Positions 34,656-43,970 of a DNA stretch of 64,000 nucleotides are shown one piece after another. Position 1 is the stretch's first letter. The number at the start of each line of letters is the position of its first letter. Under the pieces are notes generated by a model. It was not told where the DNA came from and made no database searches. It worked only from the letters and a program-made list of their open reading frames with translations. A program made the position numbers and the translations under genes. Location of the stretch: positions 217,100-281,099 of the forward strand of contig NZ_VKDD01000006.1 in assembly GCF_007097525.1 (NCBI RefSeq), in the 5' to 3' direction. The stretch comes from Thalassomonas sp. M1454 (GTDB taxonomy: Bacteria > Pseudomonadota > Gammaproteobacteria > Enterobacterales > Alteromonadaceae).

Positions 34656-34683
34656 TTCAAGTCACAACTCTGTTGTGCTGAAG
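34656..34683 (-). promoter_or_regulatory. 5' leader hairpin abutting tRNA-Phe
   Basis: CACAAC (34663-34668), loop TCT, GTTGTG (34672-34677) form a perfect stem, and CTTCA / TGAAG extend it across a small bulge up to the mature 5' end. It would fold in the precursor next to the RNase P cleavage site. Confidence 0.5.
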
Positions 34684-34691
34684 AAAACGTA

Positions 34692-34720
34692 TAATATCGG
34701 GCATTTTAGCGCTTAGCAAC
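34692..34720 (-). promoter_or_regulatory. Sigma-70 type promoter of tRNA-Phe
   Basis: On the minus strand, -35 TTGCTA (34715-34720), a 17-base spacer, and -10 TATTAT (34692-34697). The start site would fall about 30 bases before the mature tRNA 5' end, as is usual for tRNA operons. Confidence 0.7.
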
Positions 34721-34795
34721 CTATTTTTAATGAAATTAATTTGCATGCCTATAAATCAAGCAAAGTGCTTAAATTTAGGCTTAATTAAAGAAAAG

Positions 34796-35113
34796 TTATA
34801 ACTCAAAATCTTCAAAATCTAAGTCATCGAGCTTATTGTCAATTTTGTTATCTGTTGGCGGGTCAAGAAGCGACGGCTGTAAGTCATCAAGCTCTTCTTC
34901 AATTACTTTAACTTTTATTGGGGCATTTCGACGCTTTTCTCGCTGCAGGCATAATTTAATCACCCGCTGCTTTTCATTATTAGAAAGCTCTTTCCAACCA
35001 AAGCGCTCCTCTCGTGAACGAAAGCAACCTTGGCAATAACCTTTATTATCTGACTTGCAAACACCTCGACAAGGGCTTGGAATGTCAAAGAAATCAAATT
35101 GTAAGTCTTGCAT
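34796..35113 (-). CDS. DUF1289 domain protein
   Basis: A 105-residue soluble protein. The N-terminal half is the DUF1289 zinc-ribbon-like motif SPCRGVCKSDNKGYCQGCFRSREE, with four cysteines in a C-x3-C-x7-C-x2-C spacing. It continues with the typical RFGWKELSNNEKQRVIKLCLQR. The C-terminal 40 residues are acidic and low-complexity (LPD- and DD-rich). Function of DUF1289 is not established; the motif suggests metal binding. The gene is monocistronic. Confidence 0.9.
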   Translation of the reverse strand: MQDLQFDFFDIPSPCRGVCKSDNKGYCQGCFRSREERFGWKELSNNEKQRVIKLCLQREKRRNAPIKVKVIEEELDDLQPSLLDPPTDNKIDNKLDDLDFEDFEL

Positions 35114-35210
35114 TCATCCCCCTTAGATTGTTCAGCCAAAATACCAATGCAGTCACTTAGAATATAATTAAATTAGTCTATTATGCAAATTATCCAGGTT
35201 ACGGATATAG

Positions 35211-35233
35211 AAAAGGGGCAACAAGCCCCTTTT
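35211..35233. terminator. Hairpin after the SulP gene
   Basis: AAAAGGGGC (35211-35219), loop AACAA, GCCCCTTTT (35225-35233) lies 24 bases after the SulP stop. It works in either direction through its A/T flanks; the U tract is short. Confidence 0.65.
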
Positions 35234-35256
35234 AATTAAATACTCTTTGTTAGCGC

Positions 35257-36813
35257 TTAGTCTAACTTATCCGTTGCTACATGGTATTGTGGATCTTCAA
35301 TGTAGTTAACTTCAACTAAGTCACCGGCTTTGGTCAGTAATACACGACATTCAGGGCTAAGGTGGCGTAAATGCAATGTTTTTCCTCGACTCTTATAACG
35401 CTCTGCTAGTGTATCAATCGCTTCAATCGCTGAATGGTCAGCTACGCGAGAGTTTTTAAATTCAACGATAACGTCTTGGCTATCGTTTTGCGGCTGAAAT
35501 TGCTCTAAGAAGCTAGTAATTGCGCCAAAAAATAGCGGACCATTAACTTCGTAAACCGTTGAGCCATTTTCATCGATAGAGCGATTTACAATAACGTGTT
35601 TCGCGTGTTGCCAAGCAAATACTAGTGCTGAAACAATAACACCAACAATTACTGCTACGGCTAAATCAGAAATAACGGTTACACCAGATACTAGGATAAT
35701 AACAAACGCATCAGCTTTAGGTATCTTGCCCATAATACGTAGGCTAGACCATTCAAAGGTACCGATCACAACAATAAACATAACCCCAACTAATGCTGCT
35801 AATGGGATCATTTCAATTAAGCCTGAAGCAAATAATATGAAGCCTAGTAACGCTAAAGCAGCAGTTATACCCGATGCTCTGCCACGACCACCCGAGTTAA
35901 CATTAATCATTGATTGACCAATCATGGCACAACCACCCATACCACCAAAGAAACCGTTTACTGTATTAGCAGCACCTTGGGCAACACATTCGCGGTTCGC
36001 TTGGCCGTGAGTTTCGGTTAACTCATCAATCAGGGTAAGAGTTAATAGTGACTCAATTAAACCAATCGCAGCTAAAACTAACGCAAATGGTAAAATGATC
36101 ATAAGAGTTTCAAGATTAAATGGAACCTCTGGAATATTAAAGCTCGGTAAGCCACCAGCTAAAGTACGTGTTGGATCACCAGTCATATCACGTACATAAT
36201 CTATAACCGTACGAGAATCTATATCAGTAAATAATACGATTGCAGTCACTACAATAATCGCAACTAATGATGATGGCACAGCTTTAGTTAACTTAGGTAA
36301 AAAGTGAATAATTGCCATTGTTAAAGCGATTAGGCCAACCATGGTGTACATAGCGGTACCTGTCATCCACTCTAGCTCACCTGCAGCATTAGTAACTTTA
36401 AATTGACCAAGCTGAGCAAGGAAGATAACAATCGCTAAACCATTTACAAAGCCAAGCATAACTGGGTGTGGTACAAGGCGAATAAATTTACCTAATTTGA
36501 ACACACCAAATATCACTTGAAAAATACCGGTGAGCACCACGGCGGCAAATAAATATTGCACCCCGTGCAATGCCACTAACGACACCATTACAACAGCCAT
36601 AGCTCCGGTTGCACCAGAGATCATACCTGGACGACCACCAAAAGCAGATGTAATTAAACCAACCATAAAGGCTGCGTATAAACCCACTAAAGGGTCAACT
36701 CCGGCCACAAAAGCAAAGGCAACCGCTTCTGGCACAAGAGCTAGAGCTACTGTTAAACCTGACAATACATCATTTTTCAGGCTAGTAACTTTACTTGCAT
36801 GTAAACTAAACAT
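35257..36813 (-). CDS. SulP family inorganic anion transporter
   Basis: A 518-residue inner-membrane transporter of the SLC26/SulP family. The N-terminal domain begins [37 protein letters not shown], the conserved first helices. The core has [17 protein letters not shown] and [29 protein letters not shown]-terminal STAS domain (about residues 415-510, [16 protein letters not shown] to the end) is present, with the [15 protein letters not shown] segment. Members carry sulfate, bicarbonate or carboxylates. The sequence resembles the marine bacterial subgroup often proposed as Na+-dependent bicarbonate or sulfate carriers, but the substrate cannot be read. The gene stands alone. Confidence 0.92.
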   Translation of the reverse strand: MFSLHASKVTSLKNDVLSGLTVALALVPEAVAFAFVAGVDPLVGLYAAFMVGLITSAFGGRPGMISGATGAMAVVMVSLVALHGVQYLFAAVVLTGIFQVIFGVFKLGKFIRLVPHPVMLGFVNGLAIVIFLAQLGQFKVTNAAGELEWMTGTAMYTMVGLIALTMAIIHFLPKLTKAVPSSLVAIIVVTAIVLFTDIDSRTVIDYVRDMTGDPTRTLAGGLPSFNIPEVPFNLETLMIILPFALVLAAIGLIESLLTLTLIDELTETHGQANRECVAQGAANTVNGFFGGMGGCAMIGQSMINVNSGGRGRASGITAALALLGFILFASGLIEMIPLAALVGVMFIVVIGTFEWSSLRIMGKIPKADAFVIILVSGVTVISDLAVAVIVGVIVSALVFAWQHAKHVIVNRSIDENGSTVYEVNGPLFFGAITSFLEQFQPQNDSQDVIVEFKNSRVADHSAIEAIDTLAERYKSRGKTLHLRHLSPECRVLLTKAGDLVEVNYIEDPQYHVATDKLD

Positions 36814-37018
36814 TTATTAACTCGCGTTTGATAAGCAATATCCATTTAAACCAGATGGTTAAAACGCTCTGCTTCTTAAGAAATTATGCTGCTGACTACA
36901 ATTTAATTAATGATAGCCAACAGCAAGAAATTAGGGCGTGAATGTTAAAGACATATAGCTAATTTGTCAATGAATGTGTACGTTTAGCACAGTTGAAAAG
37001 TAAGCAAAAAATGAAGTT

Positions 37019-37060
37019 GGCTTGATTGTTGAATGCTGTGAATAGCAAACCAATCAAGCC
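37019..37060 (-). terminator. Long hairpin after hemH, likely terminator of the ccmFGHI-gpx-hemH unit
   Basis: A perfect 10-bp stem GGCTTGATTG / CAATCAAGCC, with an inner TGCT / AGCA stem, starts 7 bases after the hemH stop. On the minus strand it is followed by AACTTCATTTTTT, so the U run is slightly offset. Confidence 0.6.
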
Positions 37061-37067
37061 TGAAAAA

Positions 37068-38111
37068 TTAAATATGAGGTGTAATAAGGCCAACAATTGC
37101 CTTGATATGGTCATCACGGTCATTGAGTGCTTTGATGTAATGAAATGTCAAGCCACCAGCATCAATAAAAACTTTTCGGCTTTCTACTTCTAATTCTTCT
37201 AAGGTTTCTAAACAATCAACACTAAAGGCAGGACTGATCACCGCAACGTGTTTAACACCATCATTAGCTAATTGCTCTAGTACACTATCGGTGTATGGTT
37301 TAAGCCATTCGGCTTTACCAAATCGTGATTGAAAGGTGAGTTCATAATCACTTTCACTAAAACCCAATTGCGCCATAGCTAACCGAGTTGTTTTGTGACA
37401 AAAGCAAAAGTAAGGATCGCCATTGGTGTGAAATAACTTAGGCATGCCATGGTAAGACAACAATAGTTTTTCGGGCTTACCATATTCACTGATGTGCTCA
37501 TTTATACTATTAACTAATGCACTAATATAGTCAGCATTATCGTGATAACTACTAATAAAATGTAATGATGGTACCCAGCGCCAGTTTTGAATTTCTTTAG
37601 TAATGGCGTCAAAGGTTGAACCCGTAGTTGGGCCTGCATATTGCGGATACAAAGGCAAAGCAATGATCTTATTAACGCCCTTGCTTTGCAAATCTTTTAA
37701 CGCACTTGATATAGATGGGTTGCCGTAACGCATGGCAATAGCAACTTCTACTTCATCACCATGTTGCTCGTTAATAATTTTAGCAACTTTAGCTTGTTGA
37801 TCTTTAGTTATGCTTAACAGTGGCGAGCCGGCCTCGGTCCAAATGCTTTTATACAGCTTTGCTGACTTTGCTGGGCGCACTCGTAAAATAATGCCGTGTA
37901 AAATTATCATCCAAATCAAACGCGGGATCTCAACCACTCTTGGATCAGATAAAAATTCTCTTAAGTAAACTCGTAACGCATCAGCTGTTGGCGCATCTGG
38001 TGTACCTAAATTAGTTAGCAGTACCCCGGTTTTAACTGAACCTGTATTTACAGGTCCATGCTTAATATTTTTCTCGTGTAAGTTTTTATTATTACTGATA
38101 AAACGCGACAT
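37068..38111 (-). CDS. hemH: Ferrochelatase
   Basis: A 347-residue protohaem ferrolyase inserting iron into protoporphyrin IX, the last step of haem synthesis, at the inner-membrane face. Features are the N-terminal GVLLTNLGTPDAPTADALRVYLREFLSDPRVVEIPR, the catalytic histidine in LLSYHGMPKLFH, and the C-terminal SPAFSVDCLETLEELEVESR with the conserved glutamates. CFCHKTTRLA is also present. It lies 20 bases downstream of gpx and behind ccmFGHI, all on the minus strand, so haem production and cytochrome c assembly may share an mRNA. Confidence 0.97.
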   Translation of the reverse strand: MSRFISNNKNLHEKNIKHGPVNTGSVKTGVLLTNLGTPDAPTADALRVYLREFLSDPRVVEIPRLIWMIILHGIILRVRPAKSAKLYKSIWTEAGSPLLSITKDQQAKVAKIINEQHGDEVEVAIAMRYGNPSISSALKDLQSKGVNKIIALPLYPQYAGPTTGSTFDAITKEIQNWRWVPSLHFISSYHDNADYISALVNSINEHISEYGKPEKLLLSYHGMPKLFHTNGDPYFCFCHKTTRLAMAQLGFSESDYELTFQSRFGKAEWLKPYTDSVLEQLANDGVKHVAVISPAFSVDCLETLEELEVESRKVFIDAGGLTFHYIKALNDRDDHIKAIVGLITPHI

Positions 38112-38131
38112 GCATTAATCTCTTTATTAAG

Positions 38132-38731
38132 TTACAACTGAGCTTGAATAGCTTTTAATAGCTCTGCTGATTGCGGCTCGACTTTTGATGAAAAGCGTTG
38201 AATAGTTTTGCCATCACTACTTACTAAGTACTTGTAGAAGTTCCAATATGGCGAGGCAGTCTCTTCACCTAAATGCGCAAAAATAGGATGTGCATCACCA
38301 CCACGAACTTCTACTGTATTAAACATAGGGAAAGTAACGCCGTAATTTACAAAGCATACTTTGGCAGTATCTTTCTCTTCATCTTCTTCTTGAAAAAAGT
38401 TATCAGAAGGGAAGCCTAGAATAACTAAACCTTGGTCTTTGTATTCTTGATAAAGCGCTTCTAACTGCTTAAATTGCGGAGTAAAACCACAGTTACTAGC
38501 AGTATTAACAATAAGGAATGTTTTACCGGCAAATTCTTGGCAAATATCAACCGACTTTTTCGAGTTTAGTTTGCGTACCGTATGATTTAAAAAATCTGGA
38601 CACTGAGCAGTTTGCGCACTAGCTTTTTGTTCAGTATTTATTGTAGTTTTAACATCTGCGCTGTTTGCTAAAGCGTTAAAACTAAATACAGTAGTTAGCA
38701 CCATAGCGCTAAATTTAATCAAACTTGTCAT
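38132..38731 (-). CDS. Exported glutathione peroxidase family protein
   Basis: A 199-residue thiol peroxidase of the GPx/BtuE family. A signal peptide (IKFSAMVLTTVFSFNALA) makes it periplasmic. The active cysteine is C81 in NTASNCGFTPQF, with the conserved FPSDNFF (usually FPCNQF) and SPYWNFYKYLVS containing the tryptophan-asparagine pair. The FPSDNF variant has Ser-Asp in place of Cys-Asn. It reduces peroxides, probably with thioredoxin-like donors (family knowledge). It lies between ccmI and hemH with short gaps, which suggests a job in protecting haem and cytochrome assembly in the periplasm. Confidence 0.9.
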   Translation of the reverse strand: MTSLIKFSAMVLTTVFSFNALANSADVKTTINTEQKASAQTAQCPDFLNHTVRKLNSKKSVDICQEFAGKTFLIVNTASNCGFTPQFKQLEALYQEYKDQGLVILGFPSDNFFQEEDEEKDTAKVCFVNYGVTFPMFNTVEVRGGDAHPIFAHLGEETASPYWNFYKYLVSSDGKTIQRFSSKVEPQSAELLKAIQAQL

Positions 38732-38772
38732 GACTCTTAATCCTTAAAGTAGTGTTACAGCAATATTATTAA

Positions 38773-40038
38773 TTATTGTACGATGCTATCGATAACAAGG
38801 TTCATTTGCTCACTAACATTTACCGAAATATTAGTTAGTTCACCTTTAAAGTCACCCGCTTTCATCCCAGGCTGTCCTGTGTGAGAGATAACAGCGTAAA
38901 TATTTACTGCATCAACGCTTGATAAATTCATCTGCGGGGTCATAGCTTTGCTGTCATCAAGATTTACTGTAATAGGTAAATCACTTGCTCTTAGCTTAAC
39001 CGCAGCTAACGGCATGCGCGCACCAGATGTTGCTACTGCATAAATAAATACCGTTTTATCGGCACCTGAATTTAACTCGTTAATAATGTTATCGGCAATG
39101 CTCACGCTCACCTTCAAATTAGGACCTGTTACCGCCACGCTATTTGTGCTTTGTTGTTCTGGTTGCGACTTAACAGCAGGTTGACCTGACATGGCTACGG
39201 CTTCATTTATCGCGCTTTGTAGTGCCTGGCTATTAACTCCAGCACCATTAGTATCTAGTATTTTCTGCCATGTTTGCGCAGCTAAGCTGTATTCTTGACG
39301 AAGATAATGATCCATACCTATTAGCATTAATGTTGTTGGGTCGTTCGGGTCAATTGCTAATGCTTTATTTAATAACTCATCAATTTTAGCGTTACGTTGT
39401 TGCTTATTTTGATAATACATAGCCTGTGCTTGCATAGCATAAACATCAGCTTGCGGGCCCTCTATTGAGATCACCTTGTCAAAGGCAATAACGGCACTTT
39501 CAAATTCACCAACGTTAGTTAATATTTGCCCTAAACGGAACCAAGCATCAGAGTTTTGCGGATTGTCTTGCACTTCTTTATGTAGCACTTTTAACTGTGC
39601 AATCATCATTTGCGCTTCACTCTGTTCACCTTGAGGGTGACCAGCAGGTTGCGACAATGCTGTTTCTAATTCTTTATATTGACCAAATTGGCTGTAATAA
39701 CCAACAGTAAATACCACAATAAAAACACTTATCGCAATTGGCCAAAGTACTGATGTTTTTTTATCAACTGCTGCTGATTCTTTTTCAGTTGCGCTGATAT
39801 CTTGAATTAAACTGCGGTCAAGTTCAGACTTTAAATAACCAAAGTTTTCTTCGTCAATTCCACCTTCAGCATAGTCTTTTTCAAGCTCTTGCAAATGTTC
39901 ATGATATAAATCTTTATTAGTTTCACCGCGCATATTTTTTTGATCAGCAACCCTAAGTTTGCTTTGCATAAAGTGGCGAACGACAATCAATATTGCCACA
40001 ACCAGTAAAACTACTGAAAAAAGGTAAAGGTTCGTCAT
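38773..40038 (-). CDS. ccmI: Cytochrome c biogenesis protein CcmI
   Basis: A 421-residue apocytochrome c chaperone with two transmembrane helices (residues 3-20 and about 97-115). Between them is the family's basic/acidic cytoplasmic loop (RGETNKDLYHEHLQELEKDYAEGGID). A TPR domain (about 140-270) and a C-terminal periplasmic domain follow. CcmI binds the C-terminus of apocytochrome c and hands it to CcmFH. It starts 3 bases after the ccmH stop and is fourth in ccmFGHI. The single-protein form contrasts with E. coli CcmH, where this part is fused to the thiol oxidoreductase. Confidence 0.93.
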   Translation of the reverse strand: MTNLYLFSVVLLVVAILIVVRHFMQSKLRVADQKNMRGETNKDLYHEHLQELEKDYAEGGIDEENFGYLKSELDRSLIQDISATEKESAAVDKKTSVLWPIAISVFIVVFTVGYYSQFGQYKELETALSQPAGHPQGEQSEAQMMIAQLKVLHKEVQDNPQNSDAWFRLGQILTNVGEFESAVIAFDKVISIEGPQADVYAMQAQAMYYQNKQQRNAKIDELLNKALAIDPNDPTTLMLIGMDHYLRQEYSLAAQTWQKILDTNGAGVNSQALQSAINEAVAMSGQPAVKSQPEQQSTNSVAVTGPNLKVSVSIADNIINELNSGADKTVFIYAVATSGARMPLAAVKLRASDLPITVNLDDSKAMTPQMNLSSVDAVNIYAVISHTGQPGMKAGDFKGELTNISVNVSEQMNLVIDSIVQ

Positions 40039-40041
40039 TAT

Positions 40042-40536
40042 TTAATCGTCTTTTAAAATTGAGTTTAATTGTTGCTGTTGGTCATCGCTTAATGCGGCTG
40101 TTTTTACTTCTTTTTTACGAACAAATAAAAACACTACAAAGCCACCAATTAAAATGAAAACTACAGGTCCAAACCATAATAAGTAAGTTAACGAGTTTAC
40201 TCTTGGGCGGTACAATACGTATTCACCATAACGGTCGACCATAAAGTCCATAATTTCAGTATCGCTGCGGCCATCGAGTAACATTTCGTAAACTTCATGA
40301 CGTAAGTCTTGCGCGATTGGAGAATTAGAGTCGGCTAAATTTTGATTTTGACATTTCGGACAACGTAATTCGTAAGTTAAATGCTGAAACCTTACTTTCA
40401 TTACCTCATCAGGAAACGTGTAAGTGTCAATTGGTCCGGCAGCAGCTTTACTCGCAAATAACGTCGCAAAAAGTAATGTTGCAACCGCGGCTAAAAATAC
40501 ATTAATAACCGACTTGCTAACTTGCTTATTGTCCAT
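40042..40536 (-). CDS. ccmH: Cytochrome c-type biogenesis protein CcmH (CXXC thiol oxidoreductase)
   Basis: A 164-residue protein with a signal/anchor helix (VFLAAVATLLFATLFASKAAA), a periplasmic redox domain with LRCPKCQNQN (C59 and C62), and a C-terminal transmembrane helix (LLWFGPVVFILIGGFVVFLFV). It reduces and relays the CXXCH thiols of apocytochrome c before haem ligation. The length matches the separate CcmH/Ccl2 form. It overlaps the ccmG end by 11 bases and is followed at once by ccmI. Confidence 0.95.
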   Translation of the reverse strand: MDNKQVSKSVINVFLAAVATLLFATLFASKAAAGPIDTYTFPDEVMKVRFQHLTYELRCPKCQNQNLADSNSPIAQDLRHEVYEMLLDGRSDTEIMDFMVDRYGEYVLYRPRVNSLTYLLWFGPVVFILIGGFVVFLFVRKKEVKTAALSDDQQQQLNSILKDD

Positions 40537-41074
40537 TGGCTATCTCATCTTCAATAGTATTGATTAATGGTAAAAATTCACGTTGCCAAACATTGCGTTC
40601 TAATACGCCAGCAAAACGTTTTCTGATCACATTGTGATGATCAACAACAAAGGTTTCTGGCGCGCCAAACACGCCTAGGTCTAACCCTAGAGAGCCTTGT
40701 TGATCAAAAATAGTAAACACATAGGGGTCACGATAGTTTTCTAACCATTGTAATGCAGGCACACGTTCATCTTTATAATTTAAACCATATAAATTAAAAC
40801 GTTTATCTTGTGACAACTTCACTAAAAACGGGTGTTCAACTTTACAAGATGGACACCAAGTTGCCCAAACATTCACTAATTTGATGCCTTTGCCAAAGTC
40901 ATCTACAGATAACTGCTGCTCTTTGTTTTGTAAATTTGGCAAAGTAAACGCAGGAAATTGCTTACCCACTAATGCTGACGGCATATCTTGTGGATTTAAT
41001 GACAAACCTCGATATAACAACACACCCAATAATAAAAACAGGATCAGAGGGATTAATCGAATAATGACTTTCAT
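40526..41074 (-). CDS. ccmG: Thiol:disulfide interchange protein CcmG/DsbE
   Basis: A 182-residue, inner-membrane-anchored, thioredoxin-fold protein. One N-terminal helix (IIRLIPLILFLLLGVLLYRG) anchors a periplasmic domain with WCPSC (C74, C77) and the DsbE-typical GVFGAPETFVVD loop containing the cis-proline region. It passes reducing power from DsbD to CcmH/apocytochrome. It is the second gene of ccmFGHI. Its ATG shares one base with the ccmF stop (TAATG), and its 3' end overlaps ccmH. Confidence 0.96.
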   Translation of the reverse strand: MKVIIRLIPLILFLLLGVLLYRGLSLNPQDMPSALVGKQFPAFTLPNLQNKEQQLSVDDFGKGIKLVNVWATWCPSCKVEHPFLVKLSQDKRFNLYGLNYKDERVPALQWLENYRDPYVFTIFDQQGSLGLDLGVFGAPETFVVDHHNVIRKRFAGVLERNVWQREFLPLINTIEDEIANGQ

Positions 41075-43068
41075 TAGTTACTTCCTAACGCAGCGCTATC
41101 ATCAAGGACTGCCTTTTCTTGTTTAACTGTTTTACGTCTACGGTAACGCTTATCTAACATGGCAAAGATACCACCCATGCCCATGAAAATGGCACCAAGC
41201 CAGATCCAACGAACAAATGGCTTATAGTGAACTCGTACTGCCCAACTACCATCGTCTAATGGGTCACCTAAAGCAACATAGATATCTCTAAATAAACCAG
41301 GATCAATTGCCGCTTCGGTCATGCCCATTGTTTGCACGCGATAAGTACGACGTTCAGGCTTTAAATAAGCAATAAGTTCGTTGTCGTTATAAACCTTTAT
41401 TTGCCCTTGCTCGGCGCTGTAGTTTGGCCCTTCAACCATTTTCACGCCAAGAAATTCAACATCAAAATGTTCAACTGTTACACGTGTGCCAACATCCATT
41501 TTAATGTTAGTTTCAGACTCATAAGTAGACACTAATGTAACGCCAACAATAGTAATAGCAATACCCGTATGCGCAACGGCCATACCTAAATGACTTAAAC
41601 TAATTTTAGGTAGTTTGTTAAAGTTAAGCTTACCGTCTGTATCTTTAATTTGATTTTTAAGATCTTTAAGTGCAACTAAAGCAACCCAACAAGCTAATGC
41701 CATACCAAAAGCGACCCAAGCATCAAAGCCATCTCCATAAAGGAATGGGAAAGCTAAACCAAAAATTACACTAAATATTGAGATAAGGTTAATTTGTTTG
41801 AACAACTCACCTTGCTTAGCTTTTTTCCAGCGAATAAGTGGACCTATGCCCATAAACACGAAGAGTACACTCATAATAGGAACAAACACGGCATTAAAGT
41901 ATGGAGGGCCTACAGAAATTTTACCCATGCCCATGGCATCAATAATTAATGGGTACATGGTACCTAATAGCACGGTTACAGCAGCAACAACTAAAATGAT
42001 ATTACAAATAAGCAGTGCAACTTCACGCGATACTAAATTAAAGCGGCTAAAGCTACCAACGTTTGAACCACGAACAGCATAAAGTAATAATGAGCCGCCA
42101 ACAGCAATGGCAAGTAGCACTAAAATAAAGGCACCACGAGTAGGATCTGCGGCAAAAGAGTGTACAGACGTTAATACCCCTGAACGTACAATAAAAGTAC
42201 CAAGTAAACTTAAACTAAAAGTAAAAATTGCCAGTAATACAGTCCAGTTTCTAAATGCGCCGCGTTTTTCGGTAACGGCTAATGAATGTATTAATGCAGT
42301 ACCAACAAGCCAAGGCATAAATGAAGCATTTTCAACTGGATCCCAGAACCACCAACCGCCCCAACCAAGTTCATAGTATGCCCACCAACTACCTAGTGCG
42401 ATACCAAGGGTTAAGAACATCCAAGCGCCTATAGTCCACGGGCGTGACCAACGAGCCCAAGCAGCATCCATTTTGCCACACATTAAAGCAGCGATAGCAA
42501 AAGCAAATGCTACTGAAAATCCAACATAGCCCATATACAACATTGGCGGATGAATAATTAAGCCTACATCTTGTAATAAAGGGTTTAAATCTCGCCCTTC
42601 CATAGGAGGATTTGGCAATAATCTATCAAATGGGTTTGAGGTTAATAAAGTAAAAGCAATAAAGCCAACAGCTATCATGCCCATAATAGCTAAGACTCTT
42701 GAAACAAAGGCTTGGTCAACATGCTTACTAAATACAGCAACCGCCATAGTCCATGCGGTTAAACAAAATACCCATAATAAAAGCGAGCCTTCATGACCAC
42801 CCCACACTGCACTTATTTTAAAGTAATATGGTAAGTGTGAATTTGAGTGACTGGCAATGTAAGTTACCGAGAAGTCATCTACAACAAAGCTATAACCTAA
42901 TAAAATAATACTTAACGAAGTAAAGGCAAACATACCTAATGTTAACGGCTTTGCTAAGGTAATTAATCGTTGGTTTTGCTTATAAACACCTACTAACGGC
43001 ACAACTGACAAACATATAGCAAACGCCATAGCAATTATCAGGGCAAGGTGTCCTAATTCAGGGATCAT
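41074..43068 (-). CDS. ccmF: Haem lyase CcmF
   Basis: A 664-residue polytopic inner-membrane protein (about 14-15 helices) that ligates haem to apocytochrome c with CcmH. The periplasmic tryptophan-rich WWD signature is GWGGWWFWDPVENASFMPWL, and WGGHEGSLLLW with the downstream histidines LIHPPMLYMGYVGF are conserved. The C-terminal periplasmic domain (TYESETNIKMDVGTRVTVEHFDVEFLG) is also typical. It is the first gene on the minus-strand ccm arm, with 252 bases to the divergent ccmA. Nothing is missing compared with the family. Confidence 0.97.
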   Translation of the reverse strand: MIPELGHLALIIAMAFAICLSVVPLVGVYKQNQRLITLAKPLTLGMFAFTSLSIILLGYSFVVDDFSVTYIASHSNSHLPYYFKISAVWGGHEGSLLLWVFCLTAWTMAVAVFSKHVDQAFVSRVLAIMGMIAVGFIAFTLLTSNPFDRLLPNPPMEGRDLNPLLQDVGLIIHPPMLYMGYVGFSVAFAFAIAALMCGKMDAAWARWSRPWTIGAWMFLTLGIALGSWWAYYELGWGGWWFWDPVENASFMPWLVGTALIHSLAVTEKRGAFRNWTVLLAIFTFSLSLLGTFIVRSGVLTSVHSFAADPTRGAFILVLLAIAVGGSLLLYAVRGSNVGSFSRFNLVSREVALLICNIILVVAAVTVLLGTMYPLIIDAMGMGKISVGPPYFNAVFVPIMSVLFVFMGIGPLIRWKKAKQGELFKQINLISIFSVIFGLAFPFLYGDGFDAWVAFGMALACWVALVALKDLKNQIKDTDGKLNFNKLPKISLSHLGMAVAHTGIAITIVGVTLVSTYESETNIKMDVGTRVTVEHFDVEFLGVKMVEGPNYSAEQGQIKVYNDNELIAYLKPERRTYRVQTMGMTEAAIDPGLFRDIYVALGDPLDDGSWAVRVHYKPFVRWIWLGAIFMGMGGIFAMLDKRYRRRKTVKQEKAVLDDSAALGSN

Positions 43069-43320
43069 TAAATACTCCGCTTGGATCGATTATCAAGAAA
43101 GTTAATACTCTGACTTTAACAGAAAGTATTACACTAAAAATTTGCGTTATTATACCCAGTATTGATTAAAAATAGCTAATTACCTTTAAGCTAAGTTTAT
43201 TGATTAAATTGCTACAAAATATTTCAATTTGGCAAAAAATCACATTTCCATCTTCTTATTAGTAAAACAAACAAGTAGAATCTATAAAAATACTTTTATG
43301 CAGTCCAACTAGGCAACACT
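43069..43320. promoter_or_regulatory. Divergent promoter region between ccmF and ccmA arms
   Basis: A 252-base AT-rich intergenic stretch that must carry both ccm promoters. I looked for FNR-type TTGAT-N4-ATCAA sites and found only poor partial matches, so I do not name a regulator. Confidence 0.5.
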
Positions 43321-43962
43321 TTGACCACCACAAACCCAATTTTACTTAGTGCAGATAAACTCACTTGTATTCGTGAAGACAGATTACTGTTTGATGAATT
43401 AAGTTTTAATGTGCACGCTGGTGATATTATTCAGGTTGAAGGTGCTAATGGTACTGGTAAAACTAGCTTGCTTCGCATTTTAGCTGGTTTGTCACAGCCC
43501 TATAGTGGCCAAGTTTTATATAAAGACCAAGCCATTAACCAGTGTGATGATGAATACAAAGCGGATTTGTTATTTATTGGTCATTTAGCAGGCATTAAAG
43601 GTGAAATGAGTAGTGAGGAAAACTTAGCTTTTTATCTTACTATGCATGGTTTAGATGCAACCAAAGCTGAAGCCACGTTAGATGAAGTTAACTTATTTGG
43701 TTTTGAAGATGCTATGGCATCAAACCTAAGTGCAGGCCAACATAGACGCATAGCTTTAGCGCGTTTATGGCAAAGCCAAAGCAAAATTTGGATTTTGGAC
43801 GAGCCTTTTACCGCAATTGATAAAGCTGGTGTGAAAAAGCTTGAGCAGTTAATGCTAAAGCATACACAAAATGGTGGCGCAGTGTTACTTACTACTCACC
43901 AAGATTTATCTATTAATAGTAATGATTATTCAAAAATCATTCTAGAACATCAGTTTTTTTAG
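43321..43962 (+). CDS. ccmA: Cytochrome c biogenesis ABC transporter ATP-binding protein CcmA
   Basis: A 213-residue ABC ATPase that with CcmB and CcmC releases holo-CcmE. Walker A is GANGTGKTS, the signature is NLSAGQHRRIALARL, and Walker B is KIWILDEPFTAID, followed by the H-loop LTTHQ. The start is TTG at 43321, with AGG in a suitable place upstream and no better ATG that preserves the N-terminal strand. It is the first gene of ccmABCDE, and ccmB begins within a few bases of its stop. Confidence 0.96.
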   Translation: MTTTNPILLSADKLTCIREDRLLFDELSFNVHAGDIIQVEGANGTGKTSLLRILAGLSQPYSGQVLYKDQAINQCDDEYKADLLFIGHLAGIKGEMSSEENLAFYLTMHGLDATKAEATLDEVNLFGFEDAMASNLSAGQHRRIALARLWQSQSKIWILDEPFTAIDKAGVKKLEQLMLKHTQNGGAVLLTTHQDLSINSNDYSKIILEHQFF

Positions 43963-43970
43963 GTATGACT

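Noticed and set aside
43069-43320. FNR/Anr-like half sites (TTGAT, ATCAA) in the ccm divergent promoter
   Set aside because: No pair has the right spacing; partial matches are expected in AT-rich DNA.
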